Shown here piece after piece: positions 1 to 11,902 of a stretch of 64,000 bases of DNA. The notes beneath the pieces are model-generated. The model was not told the DNA's origin and did not search any database. It saw only the letters and a program-made list of their open reading frames with translations. Numbering within the stretch: the stretch's first letter is position 1; each line of letters begins with the position of its first letter. Source of the stretch: Forficula auricularia (lineage: Eukaryota; Arthropoda; Insecta; Dermaptera; Forficulidae); the NCBI GenBank assembly GCA_024734495.1, contig JALMQS010000887.1:2541495-2605494 (forward strand), read 5' to 3'. The position numbers and the translations under genes were made by a program.

Positions 1-156
1 TAGTGTTAGAATCTAAAAGAGGAAGTGGAAAACTATCTCGAGAAAAGATCTATTTTATTATTATTATTATTGAATCCACGACTAGAAAATTTTCCTCATC
101 TTCCTCGTGTACCTGTTTACTCTTTTGAATAGGGCCGTGCACCGTAAGGGAGCGCC

Positions 157-313
157 GAGGGGTGAACCGCGATTGGGCTTAGGTGTACACGTCTTTGGAA
201 TTATGTGGAATTATTTTGTAATTCATTAGATAATCTCCCTTCATCTATTGTCTTCTACTGGAAATTAAAGTGGAAGTAGGTGTATACGATATTAGATCGC
301 GGTTCACCCCTCG
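157..313. mobile_element. hAT-like MITE, family M1, copy 1
   Basis: A short element with terminal inverted repeats GAGGGGTGAACCGCGAT on the left and its complement on the right. It is flanked by GGAGCGCC and GGAACGCC, a 7/8 match that fits an 8-bp target-site duplication. Two other full copies in this window (39549-39706, 46703-46829) also have 8-bp duplications, which points to the hAT superfamily. There is no coding capacity. Confidence 0.75.
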
Positions 314-349
314 GGAACGCCCTAAGCAGCGAAAATCAAAAGACATTTG

Positions 350-1398
350 AATATGCAATTTCGAAAAGGGCACATGTCTGAAAATTGAAAATGTTCAGGA
401 ATGAAAAAAACTAATTATTTTTAAAATAGTGTATAATTTAAAAAATTTATTTTTGAGTTTTGGGGGCAATAAAATTAATACCAGAGTTGTGCATTTTCGA
501 GCTTACTAGAGTGCAGGGAAGATTTTAGAATACATTTATATGAAAATATAGGGGGGGGGATTGGAGGAATATCGACCGCCGGGCAAAATCGTCCAGTTTC
601 AAATCTCATAAATTTGGCGCAATACGAGCGAAATTTAGAGACCATTCGAAGGATGGCTTCGTATATGCCTAATTTATATGGTTAGTATTGTGCCATCACT
701 CGTCTTCTCTACATGATGTCAGTTTTGCTGATGTCTAGACTTTTCTTATTAAAATTGTGCTGGTCTTATTAAGGAAAGAACACTTTTATATTTTCTAAAT
801 GTATTGAATTTTACGTTCCTAGGATACAGCGGATATTTTTCAATAATTTGGGTCTAATTTGGTTCATTTTTAATCTATATTTTTTGTAAAATTTTTTTAA
901 TGTTAAGTGTATTGATTCGGGTAAAATAGATCATGCTGGTCGATGTTACCCTCCAGTGACCGATATTACCCAACCTAATATTTACACTTGGTAGATATGG
1001 GGTAATTACTATTTTAAATCAAGTGGGTAATAAATATAAACATTACTAATGTTGCAATGTTAAAATTAATGTTAAAATGTTAAAATTAAATTTGTTTCAA
1101 AATATTACTACTTGGTCGATTTTGCCCTCCACCATGATCGATATTACCCTACCGGTGGAAAGTATCCCATATTTTTCCCTTTATAAAAAGTACCTTATAA
1201 AAAAATCATTTGATTGTTTGCAAATCCAATAGAAGCCAACTCATAATAGATAAAGTAACCAAGCAATTTGACCGTTTTGAACATCTTATTACAAGATTAA
1301 TACTTGATATTTTTATCAGCGATTAAGTAGTCGATATTCTCCTACTTTCATCTATTTGTCAAAATATGCAAGATGTGCTCTTTTCGAAATTGCATATT
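350..1398. mobile_element. Non-coding element bounded by a 26-bp inverted repeat
   Basis: Positions 350-376 and 1373-1398 are inverted copies of each other at about 25 of 26 positions, with the core ATGCAATTTCGAAAA. The roughly 1-kb interior is AT-rich and has no useful open frame. It holds a duplicated motif near 931-975 and 1108-1155 (GGTCGAT...ACCCTCCA...GATATTACCC). No target duplication is visible. It is most likely a non-autonomous DNA transposon of unknown superfamily. Confidence 0.45.
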
Positions 1399-1490
1399 TT
1401 ATTGGAATAATTCAATAATTAAAAATCTTTACACAATACTTTTCTTTATATTGGTCTATGTACCATACAAAAAGTGAAAAGTTTCACAAT

Positions 1491-1996
1491 AAGGGGGGGG
1501 GGGCATTTCAGATTTGTGACAAAATGTGACAGGGAGGATCTTAAAAATTGTGATGTCGCAAAAGTTAAATTTAGAAAATTTTCAAATATATTTTTTAGAT
1601 TTCAGATTATTATTATTGCAACCTAAAAATATTGGTGGACAAAAAATTGTAAGTCAGCAAATTTTAATAAAAACACTTAATTTTTTTTTCAACTAAATAA
1701 TCCCTCTTTCTTACAATTAAGGATTCATTCCTGAAGAATAATAGAAATAGTAATAGTGAATGATGTGTTAAATGATATGAATACAAATTAAGGTAAACTT
1801 AAAATATATTAAATCCCTTTAATTGAGGTTAATTTATAAAAAAAATTTACAATTATTAAATTTTAGTGTATAAAAGTGAAGATGTGACCTCAAAATACAG
1901 GGAGGCTCAATGAAAATGTGACAGAATGTGACACAAAGGAAGGGGGGTCTAAAAATCTTGAAATTCGTGTGACGTAATTTATGGATGCCCCCCCCT
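1491..1996. mobile_element. GTGACGTAATTTATGG-type MITE, diverged copy
   Basis: The right end reads GTGTGACGTAATTTATGGA, and the interior pieces (GTGACAGAATGTGACAC, TCTAAAAATCTTGAAATT) match the better copy at 46321-46602. The left terminal repeat has been replaced by a G homopolymer and the interior is longer. No transposase is present. Confidence 0.5.
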
Positions 1997-3219
1997 ATGA
2001 TCAGATGAAAATTGTTGGTAATGAGATTGCAAAGAATATGAAATTCAGTAAGTAAAGGAATTCCTTCCGAAATTGTTAGAGCAAGAAGGAAAAAGCGTTA
2101 ATTTGACTATGAAGAAACTGTCGATGAACCCTTAATAGAGGAAAATAAATTCCAAATAAACTTTTTCAATTATATTCTGGACATTAGCCTTAAATCTCTG
2201 AATGAACGATACACGCTTCTGCAAACGAATAGCAAAAACTTTCTTTAATTATGACATTTTTAAACTCAAATACTTATATAGTAAAGGTGATCAACCGTAC
2301 CTACACTTTTAGGGAGTTTGAAAGTACTTTTTTGTGAGCTGTAGGAACTCCTTTTAAAATATGTACTCCAAAAATACTCCTTGTCATTCTTTTGTACTCC
2401 TTTGTACTATTAAAAATAATCAAACTATAACGATTATTGTAAGCAAATCCATATCTGTATTATCAGATGCGAAGAACCACTAAGAAATAAAAATAATACT
2501 CAATTTTGGTAAAATATTTCGATATTAAAAGTTACATCAGTCTTAAGATTTTAAATTTACAGTTTATTAAAGGAGAAATTTCAGAAATTAAATTATATCC
2601 GAAAATAATTTGAATTCAAATATTATAGCGTTTTTGGCTGTAATACGAATCCGAATTTTGGTGGACGTAACCGAAGAGGTTTCAATAATGTACACACAAA
2701 ACTAAAAGATCTACTACATCGAATTCTTGAGTCATTTTCAATCTCACCAGATAGGTTATTGAATAAATTCTCAAGAATTAAAAAAAAAGTGTGTGTGTAT
2801 GCTTATGTACACGCGTTAGAAGTTATACTTCTTTGGCGTCTGAAAAAAAATTTCAAAAAACAAAACTGCAGTAAAGATCGAAGAAAAATATTAAAATTAA
2901 TCAAAAAGGTTTTATTTCAGTAAAAATAGCTATACAGTCAAAATAAACAATCATTAATTATCATGTGAACGAGTCAAATATATTTTTTAAATATTTAAAA
3001 TATTCTAAGCTATATCCATAGGGTCTTCTGGTAATAATTGAATAGGCGGGTGAGTGACAAGAGGTTTTTGGTAGCTAAAATATGATATAAATGGTCTTGA
3101 ATTAACCTCTAATATTTGAAAACACTCTCAAAGTTTTTACACAGTTTTTGTAACTGACAAATTTATATAATAAATATATATATTATTCAAAAATATAATT
3201 ATATATAATAATATAAATA
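1997..3219. other. AT-rich sequence without recognisable genes
   Basis: No exon-like reading frame, RNA gene or well-bounded repeat could be seen. The stretch contains short homopolymers and a small GTGTGTGTAT tract near 2790. Confidence 0.5.
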
Positions 3220-3221
3220 TA

Positions 3222-3347
3222 TTTGTAACAACGCTTAGAGAAATTTCTCTAAAAAATTTCCTCTTGACTAGAATCGAACCTACGAACTCTTGAACTAAGG
3301 TCCTCTGCTTTATCCACTAGACCAATCTGACATTAATATTTATACCA
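3222..3347 (-). repeat. tRNA-like (SINE-type) segment, minus strand
   Basis: On the minus strand there is an A-box-like TGGTCTAGTGGATAAAGC, followed about 30 bases later by the B box GGTTCGATTCT, the spacing of a tRNA-derived internal pol III promoter. It lies at the edge of a larger repeat, and the same arrangement is seen at 27955-28065. The transcript would read outward from the repeat. No mature tRNA cloverleaf is preserved. Confidence 0.55.
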
Positions 3348-3349
3348 TG

Positions 3350-4753
3350 ATTTCAGTTACTAAAACTATAAATTTTTGATTTAGACTTTGTGTCGAGATA
3401 ATATTGTATTCATTTGAACTCGAATGAAAATGAAAAAACACCAATTGATTTTAAATTAAAAAACATTGAATATATATTAATTAACAAGGCAAGTTTGAAA
3501 TATAATTGTCAGCTAGGATTTTAAACTGACAGCTCCAGTTGATTTTCATTAACCAGGCAAATTTGAAATATAATTTTAATTTGCACTCAAATTTTGAAAT
3601 GAAAGACTCTAAAAGACTTTAAATTAAGAAACATTAAATATATCGATAATTATTCCTCACCCCCCCCCCCCCCCGCCCCGCCACTCAAAAATTTAATATT
3701 CAATTCGCTTTTCTTTGCGCACAGAAGAAATTATTCACATCTTATTTGATTTATATTTTATGTATTATATTTTATATATATTATTTGTTTATTTTTTAAT
3801 AATTTGCACTATTATTTAATTTTTTATATTAAATGACAAACAAAAAAACCTAAGCAAAAAAAATCAAGTCTTGGCGACCCTGATTTTTACCATCTGGATT
3901 TGGGGATCCCTATCATATATTTACTCTATACACCATTTTCTTCATTGATTCTGCTTTGAATATATCATTAATAATCAAGAGTTATAACTACAGTGCTGTG
4001 GTCAAATAATTTAATACACCATTATACAAAAGCAAGTACATTTTTCTCATTTTATTTTAAACGTGGTTTTTTAAGAGGAATAGAATTTTTGGACGATTTT
4101 CTTCATTGATTCTGCTTTGAATATATCATTAATAATCAAGAGTTATAACTACAGTGCTGTGGTCAAATAATTTAATACACCATTATACAAAAGCAAGTAC
4201 ATTTTTCTCATTTTATTTTAAACGTGGTTTTTTAAGAGGAATAGAATCTTTGGACGATTTTCTTCATTGATTCTGCTTTGAATATATCATTAATAATCAA
4301 GAGTTATAACTACAGTGCTGTGGTCAAATAATTTAATACACCATTATACAAAAGCAAGTACATTTTTCTCATTTTATTTTAAACGTGGTTTTTTAAGAGG
4401 AATAGAATTTTTGGACGATTTTCTTCATTGATTCTGCTTTGAATATATCATTAATAATCAAGAGTTATAACTACAGTGCTGTGGTCAAATAATTTAATAC
4501 ACCATTATACAAAAGCAAGTACATTTTTCTCATTTTATTTTAAACGTGGTTTTTTAAGAGGAATAGAATTTTTGGACGATTTTCTTCATTGATTCTGCTT
4601 TGAATATATCATTAATAATCAAGAGTTATAACTACAGTGCTGTGGTCAAATAATTTAATACACCATTATACAAAAGCAAGTACATTTTTCTCATTTTATT
4701 TTAAACGTGGTTTTTTAAGAGGAATAGAATTTTTGGACCGAGACGCTGCCCGC
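3350..4753. repeat. Composite repeat R4 containing a tandem array
   Basis: The order is: a unique-looking part with two related AAATTTGAAATATAATT blocks, a C-run at about 3661-3674, then five tandem units and the terminal motif ACCGAGACGCTGCCCG at 4738-4753. A second copy lies inverted at 27133-28060 without the expanded array. In both copies the tRNA-like segment marks the opposite end. Confidence 0.6.
3933..4738. repeat. Five tandem 161-bp units
   Basis: The marker CTGCTTTGAATATATC recurs at 3951, 4112, 4273, 4434 and 4595, exactly 161 bp apart. The units are almost identical, so the expansion is recent. Each unit ends GGAATAGAATTTTTGGAC. It is non-coding. The inverted R4 copy near 27.15 kb carries only a diverged trace of one unit. 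Confidence 0.95.
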
Positions 4754-5419
4754 TATATAATTATTAAGAATTGATTATTAATATAAATAATATATTTCAC
4801 ATCCACATCAACTGGCTTATTGAATTTGAAAATAACAACACGTTTTGTTAGATTCCTTGCAGTCTTTTAAAGGAATATATTATTTATTCTATTCTGTAGC
4901 CAACTTCATCATGTTAATTTTTGGGACATCTGTGCGCGCAGGTCACAAATTCACTCTCATCCAAACGCGCCAAAAGAAGTATAACTTCAAATACAGTCAA
5001 AATTAGATATCGAAACGATGTACATTCTAATGAAAATATCTCATTAAAAATATGTAATCTAAGGTGATTTCAGACGAAAATTTTATTTTTTGATAAAAAA
5101 GACTAATATTACGGCTAGACCGGTTGATCAAATAATTATGAAATTTGAGTTGACTGGTTTCAACTAAAATGTTAAAAAATGTGTGTCGAGGGTGATTTAT
5201 TAAATTAATTTTTAGAGTACTTTATTCTAGTGTACTTTTAGTTTTTCCAAGATATCTCAAAAAGTGATGAAATAATTTTGATATGATAAATGTAAAAATT
5301 ATTTCTTCAGAGACGTTAATAATTTTTAAGAAAGTTTATTAAATTGTATGCAAGATAAAGAATTTAGAATAATAAATCGGCCAAAATGCGTTCTACAATG
5401 GAAATTTGTCTCTTGTCGG

Positions 5420-5765
5420 GTCATTACTTTTTAAATCAAAATCCAGACAAATAACCTTAAGAACACTTCAGGAAAAAGAAAGTTCCAAACAGATCTTCAA
5501 CCCTTTCTTCATTCTAACACCTCTTTTAAAATATAGATATGGGTCACTTGGGAATAACAAGGAAATAAAAATAAGTATTTTTTTTTGTTTTCTTTATGAA
5601 TTGACCCTCTATCTGCTTTAAATTTTTTCTGACTGTTTCTCTGAATTTGTGAAATCGTCCATTTGAAAAGAATTCAATAGAAAATACCATTAGAAATTGT
5701 TTCCTTATTTGCGCTCAAAGTTCCCGACCGACATAGAATCTGGAATATACAAGTAATTTATTACA
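5420..5765. repeat. Dispersed repeat, copy 1 of a direct pair
   Basis: This stretch and 6930-7253 are diverged direct copies. Both contain GAATTTGTGAAATCG, TTTGAAAAGAATTCAATAGA and TAATTTATTACAT in the same order. The small open frames inside it are not conserved between the copies. Confidence 0.65.
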
Positions 5766-5815
5766 TAAAAAACTGACAAGGATGATTTTTAACATTTTTA
5801 AATAGGTAGGTACTT

Positions 5816-5940
5816 TAGGGGCCATTCATAAAATGCGTCACTCAAAATTTCGCCTTTTAACACCCTTCGTCACGCTGCGTTACATTTTCTGGGACCCCAA
5901 AACAAATTTATCGTCACAAAAGCTAGACCCCATTATTTAA
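5816..5940. mobile_element. Fragment of GTGACGTAA-type MITE
   Basis: AGGGGCCATTCATAAAATGC followed by GTCAC matches one terminus of the element at 46321-46602. The other end is missing. Confidence 0.45.
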
Positions 5941-6111
5941 ATTTTTAAAATTTGCATGTTGTTTAAATGGACCGTTACACTTCAGGATTTAATTTTCCCA
6001 TTTCGATCTTTTGATAAATCCTGATGATACTTATTTGTACGAAAGTTTGACACCTAATTCTTGAGAAAATATAAAGTTTTATAAATTGTCTAAAACTTTG
6101 GAGGTTGATTA

Positions 6112-6360
6112 GTTTATTAGAACATTTTGAAATAAACCACATTATGCACTGTTTAATTAAAAAAACTAACGAATTTACACAAATCCAAATAAACAACGTT
6201 TTCGATAAAATCTATGATCGTTTTCAAGTATGTGATGCCACGGCGATTCAGGCCTCCACGGTGATTTTTAAAAACGATCACAGATGAAATGATCAGAACA
6301 TCGTGTATTTAGGTATATTAAACAGTGAATAATGTGGTTTATTTTAAAAAGTTCTAATAA
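6112..6360. mobile_element. Short foldback MITE with 44-bp inverted ends
   Basis: TTATTAGAACATTTTGAAAT at the left matches, inverted, the end at 6317-6360. The interior of about 160 bp holds GATCGTTTTCAAG and its near complement. No duplicated target is obvious. Superfamily not assigned. Confidence 0.6.
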
Positions 6361-6401
6361 CAATTTATGAATCTTAGTAAGTACTTACTGATATACAGTG
6401 C

Positions 6402-6600
6402 GGTGCAAAAAAATCGAGGCACCAGTAAAAATATCAAATCATTTTATATTTTTTATTATTTTTTGAACTGAAAAACAGCTTATTGAAAGTGTGGTTGCCA
6501 CTTGTCGTTGACTTAGCCCTTGATTAATTAGGCACACAATTTGAACTGCTTGAACTTCAGAAATATATCCATTTTGTATATTTTATCTTTCTATCAATGA
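6402..6600 (-). pseudogene. Tc1/mariner-like transposase N-terminal relic (copy 1)
   Basis: Read on the minus strand this is a diverged copy of the frame at 9121 and encodes the same helix-turn-helix start with Q-x-V-C-L-I-N-Q-G-L-S-Q-R-Q-V-A. After about 35 codons it breaks and runs into the terminal motif CAGTGCGGTGCAAAAAAATC at 6402, preceded by TA. This is an internally deleted Tc1-type element: the DDE domain is absent. Confidence 0.55.
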
Positions 6601-6929
6601 TAGCTTAATTCAAAATGATTCAATATATTGATGTTTCAAATGGAATTTGATCTTTTATTAAAACTTTATTTAAATGTAAACTGGATATTGAGAAAATATG
6701 ATAATTTGTAATTATATCTTTTAATTTAATTTAATTTTTTTCTTTAATAAATTTCAAAAATTATCAATAATATTTATTGAATATGCTAGTTTAAGGGTTA
6801 ATGGAACAAATTATACACGGTTATTTGTAAAAATTTGCTATTTAATAAAGTTTTTGCACTCACAGTGGATTATCATTTTATCTGCGGATGCATTATATTT
6901 TTGTTGCTTTTGCGAAAAAAATTTACTCA

Positions 6930-7253
6930 TCAAAATCAAAATCCTGAAAAATTTAATGTACACCTCAAAAAAAGAAAGTTCCTAGTTGCAAATATTCAAT
7001 CCTTTTTCATTCTAATAGCATCTCTTTTAAAATATATGTCAATTGGAAACAACAAAGAAATAAATATGCGTATTTTTTGTTTTGATTTTAAAATGACCCT
7101 TTATCCGCTTTTTTTTGACGGTTTCCTTGAATTTGTGAAATCGTTCATTTGAAAAGAATTCAATAGAATATAAATACCATGGATCGTTTCCTTGTTTGCG
7201 TTCTAAATATTTCCCACCCACACACAGGAAAATGTACATATAATTTATTACAT
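6930..7253. repeat. Dispersed repeat, copy 2 of a direct pair
   Basis: The partner of 5420-5765. The order of the conserved blocks is the same; this copy has small insertions such as CATGGATCG near 7180. Confidence 0.65.
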
Positions 7254-8570
7254 TCAATGTGCATGCATAAATGTCTATTTGTAAGTGAGTGCGTGCGTGT
7301 GTGTGTGTGTGTTCTAGAAAACCCCAGGTAACTGTACTTTTCCCCCCTCGAATGATTTTTTTCCTCTATATAATTTTTTTGTCTTAAGGGGATGTTTTTC
7401 GATCAAGGTGCCGTTCTCGACCCCAATCTCGAAAGGGACAGACAGACAGACACGTGCAGACCCACACCCGGAAGAGGAGGTTCAATTTCTCATCTCCGTC
7501 TCTTTTCTTCTTCCATGCAGCTGACGGACTTGACCACGAACCAACGCTCCTAGTTCCCATCTGAAGACTATTGGATCCTATCTTTCACTGATAGAGGGTC
7601 TCATTCGAATCCACTATTTTCTAGCGGTTCTTTTTTTTCAATCCCCTCTCTCTTAATTTGAAGTTGGTTTTTTTTCTATTCTTTTCTATCTCTTTATTTC
7701 ATTTGTTTTGATTATTTTCTACGACGTTTTGATTACGTGAATCCAACGGTATGTTGGAAATTACGGATGAATTTACTTAGATATTGTGAATAGAATAACA
7801 AGTACCTAAATAATTATAATTGCTGAAATGAATTATAGTGGATTTTTTTTTGTTATTTCGCGTGCCGATAAAGATAAAAATATTATAATATATGTACCTA
7901 CCTATATATGTAGATAGATAGGCACAGATATTATCCCAAACTTAAAATAATCTTCCGTGAAGTTCGGTTAATCGATGTTTCATCATCTTAACTCGTAACT
8001 GGACTTGGAGAAAGAATGAAAAAAAAATGAATAGGGATTTTTGTACCGTTCGGTCATTAAAAAAAAACAAAAATAATAATAAATAATTGAATAAAACAAA
8101 AGCTTATAAATTTTTGATATTTTGAATAGTCTAAATATAAATTGATTGTAGGAAATTTAATTTTTCTTGATGCCCATGAATCTATTTGTTAAGGATGGAG
8201 TATACATGTGCTTGTTCGGTTGTCTACCCCTAAGGGGCTTACATAACGTTTAGTGGAAACTTTTGCAATAGATAAAAAAATAGATATATTATACATAATT
8301 AAATCTGATCTTACATCCAAGTGAGTGATAATCGACTTTAATAATTATATAGGTAATACATTTTGTTGTAAAGTTATTTTCGGTTTTTCGATCATTGAGA
8401 TTGAGCCTGCGACAAATTTGACGACATACCCTGAATCACATAGACATGTTGTAAATATCACTGTTTTGTCTCAAGAAACATTTAAATGCAAAGATCAGCA
8501 AAAATTTAAATTTATTTTCTGGACGGATACCAACCATACTTCCCAATATTTCGTAGGTATAACATTTAAA
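7254..8570. other. No recognisable gene; simple repeats
   Basis: Contains a (GT)n tract at 7292-7311 and a more GC-balanced part at 7415-7570 with a TTTTCTTCTTCCATGCAG acceptor-like string but no supporting open frame or donor. The rest is AT-rich without clear repeats. Confidence 0.45.
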
Positions 8571-8586
8571 AAAATATAAAATTCTA

Positions 8587-8820
8587 ATTAAATTGAAAGC
8601 TTTTTGCAGAGGGTAGCAGAATTTTTATATATTGAAGGAGACAATAAAAGAGTGTCTTCTTCTGGAATTAAAAATTTTATTTATAACGACACTATAGTTT
8701 CGAGGGCTTTGCCCTCTTCATTAGTCTATTACAATTGATTCACAGGAGTTATTGTATGAATGGAAAGTTATAAATAAAATGTATAATTCCAGCAGAAGAC
8801 AGACTTTTATTGTCTCCTTC
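8587..8820. mobile_element. Family C PLE-like foldback, copy C1
   Basis: Flanked by the 14-bp duplication AATATAAAATTCTA (8573-8586 and 8821-8834). The left tail TTAAATTGAAAG...GGTAGCAGA is followed by inverted arms containing GAAGGAGACAATAAAAG and its complement. The left arm carries a decayed hammerhead-like motif on the minus strand (8688-8727) in which CTGATGA has become CTAATGA. The right arm lacks it. The target duplication indicates retroposition or transposition of the whole unit. Confidence 0.85.
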
Positions 8821-9120
8821 AATATAAAATTCTAGGTTGGTTTCATAAAAATAAAAGACAAAATACTTATTATATTTCAGGGAATGAGCCCATATTCAGG
8901 AGTTTAAAGAGAAAACGTTTTCTCTTTAATTTTTGAATTTTTTGAAAAAAAAATAAGTAAAATCAAATTAAAAGATACAATTACAAATTATCATCCTTTC
9001 TCAATATTATTTTACATTTCAATAAAGTTTTAAATAAAAGATGAAATTTCATTTGAAATATCAATAAAATGAATAATTTTGAATTAAGAATCATTGATAG
9101 AAAGATAAAATATATACAAA

Positions 9121-9292
9121 ATGGATATTTCTCAAGTTCAAGCAGTTCAAATTGTGTGCCTAATCAATCAAGGGCTAAGTCAACGACAAGTGGCAAGTAT
9201 ACTTGCAATAATATATGTGGTTACTTGTAAAAAAATTAGAAATGATTTACTATTTAAAAAAGTTTTTATTGTGGCTCGATTTTTTCACACCT
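9121..9292 (+). pseudogene. Tc1/mariner-like transposase N-terminal relic (copy 2)
   Basis: The frame starts MDISQVQAVQIVCLINQGLS and continues QRQVASILA, a pattern typical of the first helix-turn-helix of Tc1-like transposases. It then loses similarity and runs into GGCTCGATTTTTTCACACC, a degraded terminal repeat like that at 6402. No DDE catalytic domain follows. The region 8945-9120 upstream is the inverted counterpart of 6600-6770, so both relics share the same internal deletion. Confidence 0.6.
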
Positions 9293-9299
9293 CTATATA

Positions 9300-10600
9300 T
9301 ATCTACATATATTCATTTTTTTTATTTTTTGGAAAATTAACCACCCTTCTCTTAACTTTAAACTCATAGCATATGTATTCTATATAAAATTGATGTATAT
9401 TTTTAATGTCTCTCTATATAATCGCCTAATCAATCCTTTCTGCAGCTTAATCAGTCAGAAAGATCTTCTTAGAAGCCTCCTCTCAAATAAACTTTGTATT
9501 TTTTTTTCACCTGGACCAAAGAAACGTGGCTAAGTTAAGGATCACATTCGGGTTCTTCGACCTCTCAGAAAAAGATTAAAAAATATTCCCATCCCGCTTG
9601 CTCTCTGTCTGGATCTAAATTAACTGTTTTTTTTTAATTCTTCAAATTTAATGCATATTGAAATTTTTACATTTACAATATCATTAGCATATTTAATTAC
9701 AAGTGAGGAATTTTCAAATTTTCAATTTTAATATAAAATTGGATTAATTTTTCTTTATTTTAAAAATTACAAAAAAAAGTTAAATTATTTATTAGTAATA
9801 AATAATATTGATAATATTGAAAATTAACATCTTGATAGATATTTTTTTCATCTAATATATTAATCTAAAATTTCTTGCTTTTTTTCTCCAGGCTGTACGG
9901 AAATAATCAATAAAATTAACCATTTTTTTTTATTTCGTTCATTTTAAACCTTTAAGGCCCCCCACCCCCACTCCCCATTTCCAATCAAGTTGATCTTTTT
10001 CAATAAATTTTATTTTTTATATAAATAATATAGAGATTTTAATTTACCTGAAAATATATTATTTGCATAACTACTTGGTTCTGATTATGAAACACCAAGT
10101 GATTATCATTTGGATAGTTTTGAATGTAAGGTGAAGAAAACATTTTGTGGTTTTTTGATGATGGTTTTTTTCTTAATTAAATCATGAAAAATATATTAAA
10201 TAATCAATTTTTTTGAATATTTATTAAGACTTTAGCGATCTGATTCATAATAACATGACCACAAAACCTCAATAAATAGATCAAGGCATTTTATGAAAAT
10301 TGAAGTTTTATTTCCATAAATCTAAATTAACTGAAGAAGCAGCGATTTTTTTTTTTGAAATGGTGGGTGCTCTCATTTGTATAACAATGAATTGGATTAG
10401 TTGACAAATTTAGAAGATCGTTGACATAGATAGGGAAGATCGTGGGGGAGGGACCCTCAGAAATTCAAGCATTAGTAGATATAGATGGAAGAGAGTATTA
10501 TTCAATCAAGCACAACCTTTCAGTTATCTAGAAATATGCAGAGGATGTAGGATAGTTTGAATAATTTTATCAGCATGTAGGGTTCCGGATAGAGTCTAGA
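9300..10600. other. AT-rich sequence without recognisable genes
   Basis: Homopolymer-rich DNA with a C-rich patch near 9957-9976. No exon-like frame or bounded repeat was recognised. Confidence 0.45.
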
Positions 10601-10609
10601 ACTCTAGAA

Positions 10610-10910
10610 CAACGTTTCTCAAACTTTTTTGAAGTGAGCACTGGGGACCAGTATTTATTTAAGTCAGAACAGTTCTGCGGATCAACTTAATCATGATCTC
10701 TTCGAATTTATCATTTTTTTATATAAATCTCATAAAATGTCAGTAATGGGAGAAAAAGTGAAAGACGATTCCATGCGTAATTTTCAAACTCTGAGATTTT
10801 TAGCTAGAGGTTGTTTAATAAGCAATTCATTTGATTTTTTTTTTGAAGGACCACAAAGGAAGATTTTGAGAAGCACTTCTGGTCCACGGACCATAATTTG
10901 AGAAACACTG
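10610..10910. mobile_element. hAT-like non-autonomous element
   Basis: The ends read CAACGTTTCTCAAAC and, inverted, CAGTGTTTCTCAAAT, followed by GGTCC-type subterminal motifs as in many hAT elements. The flanks CTCTAGAA and GTCTGGAA are a 6/8 match for an old 8-bp duplication. No transposase. Confidence 0.7.
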
Positions 10911-10999
10911 GTCTGGAACACAGGCCTGGAGCTACATTGTTACACCACTGCACCTGGGGTAGGCTTGTTCTATGGCTGAGATTTGAAAATAGTGATAAA

Positions 11000-11900
11000 T
11001 ACACAACATGTTAGCTGTAGATAATTATGAACAGTTGCTCTTTTATTTTTGATTACCTAAGCAAAAATGTTTATTGTATAATACTCTCAATTGCTATTTT
11101 GTTTAGTTATACACGCATCAAATTTATGTTATCCTTGGTAATAAGATGACAATTTTCGAAATTAAAATCTTATTAAAACATTTATTAACGCGACAGATAT
11201 GTTTTCTTGAAGAACCTTTAGTATAAAATCTGTCATTTAACAAAGTGAAATTACTTATTTGTTAATTAACCATAAAAAGGAAAAATCTTGATGTAGGTAT
11301 TCTTACTTTATGGATAATAATAATAATAGTATTTTTACATTTAATGACATAGTCAAGCTGCTGGTACACTATTCCTTTTGTTATTCTTGCTTAAGCGGCA
11401 TTAAAGTCTCTTGACATCCTTATTACAATAAACCTGTCCAACTTCCTCAATGAAGTCTCCATCTCTACAGAATATATATTTAACGGTAATATATGAATCA
11501 TATTTAGGATTAATTTCTGAATAAAGGATTAAAATGGTGTGTGTTTGTGTGAACGATGGCTCTGTCTAAAATCGGGGTCTTAATATTTAACAAAGAGGAC
11601 CGTTGGAATCACCGAAACGATTGTCTGATGTTACTCAAGCCTCGAAATTCTTCTGTTCCGTTCATTGACAAACATGTTCTTTGGTCCGCTATCTTCCGTC
11701 TTTAGTTTCAACCACCCCCACACAGCTATTCTCATCTCACATAACTCTTTCTTTTTTTCTTTTAGATTGTGCCGTGTCCGCTAGTAAGTAGTGCGTCGGC
11801 CACTAAACCTAACAGTGCACTTGATTGTGTCTTAATCAGTGATAGCTCGTATGATGCTTGATGCAAGTGAGGCTCTCCAAAAATGAAAATACTTTACAAT
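11000..11900. other. Unassigned region with a possible microexon
   Basis: No repeat ends were recognised. 11540-11890 is less AT-rich than its surroundings. A strong acceptor-like TTTCTTTTTTTCTTTTAG is followed 18 bases later by GTAAGT (11784-11789), giving a possible 18-nt exon at 11766-11783. There is no other support. Confidence 0.3.
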
Positions 11901-11902
11901 GT

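Noticed and set aside
3933..4738. CRISPR-like regular spacing
   Set aside because: Units are 161 bp, adjacent and without distinct spacers; this is a tandem repeat in a eukaryotic repeat element.
7431..7460. GACA repeat as regulatory element
   Set aside because: A short GACAGACAGACA run is a simple repeat with no other support.
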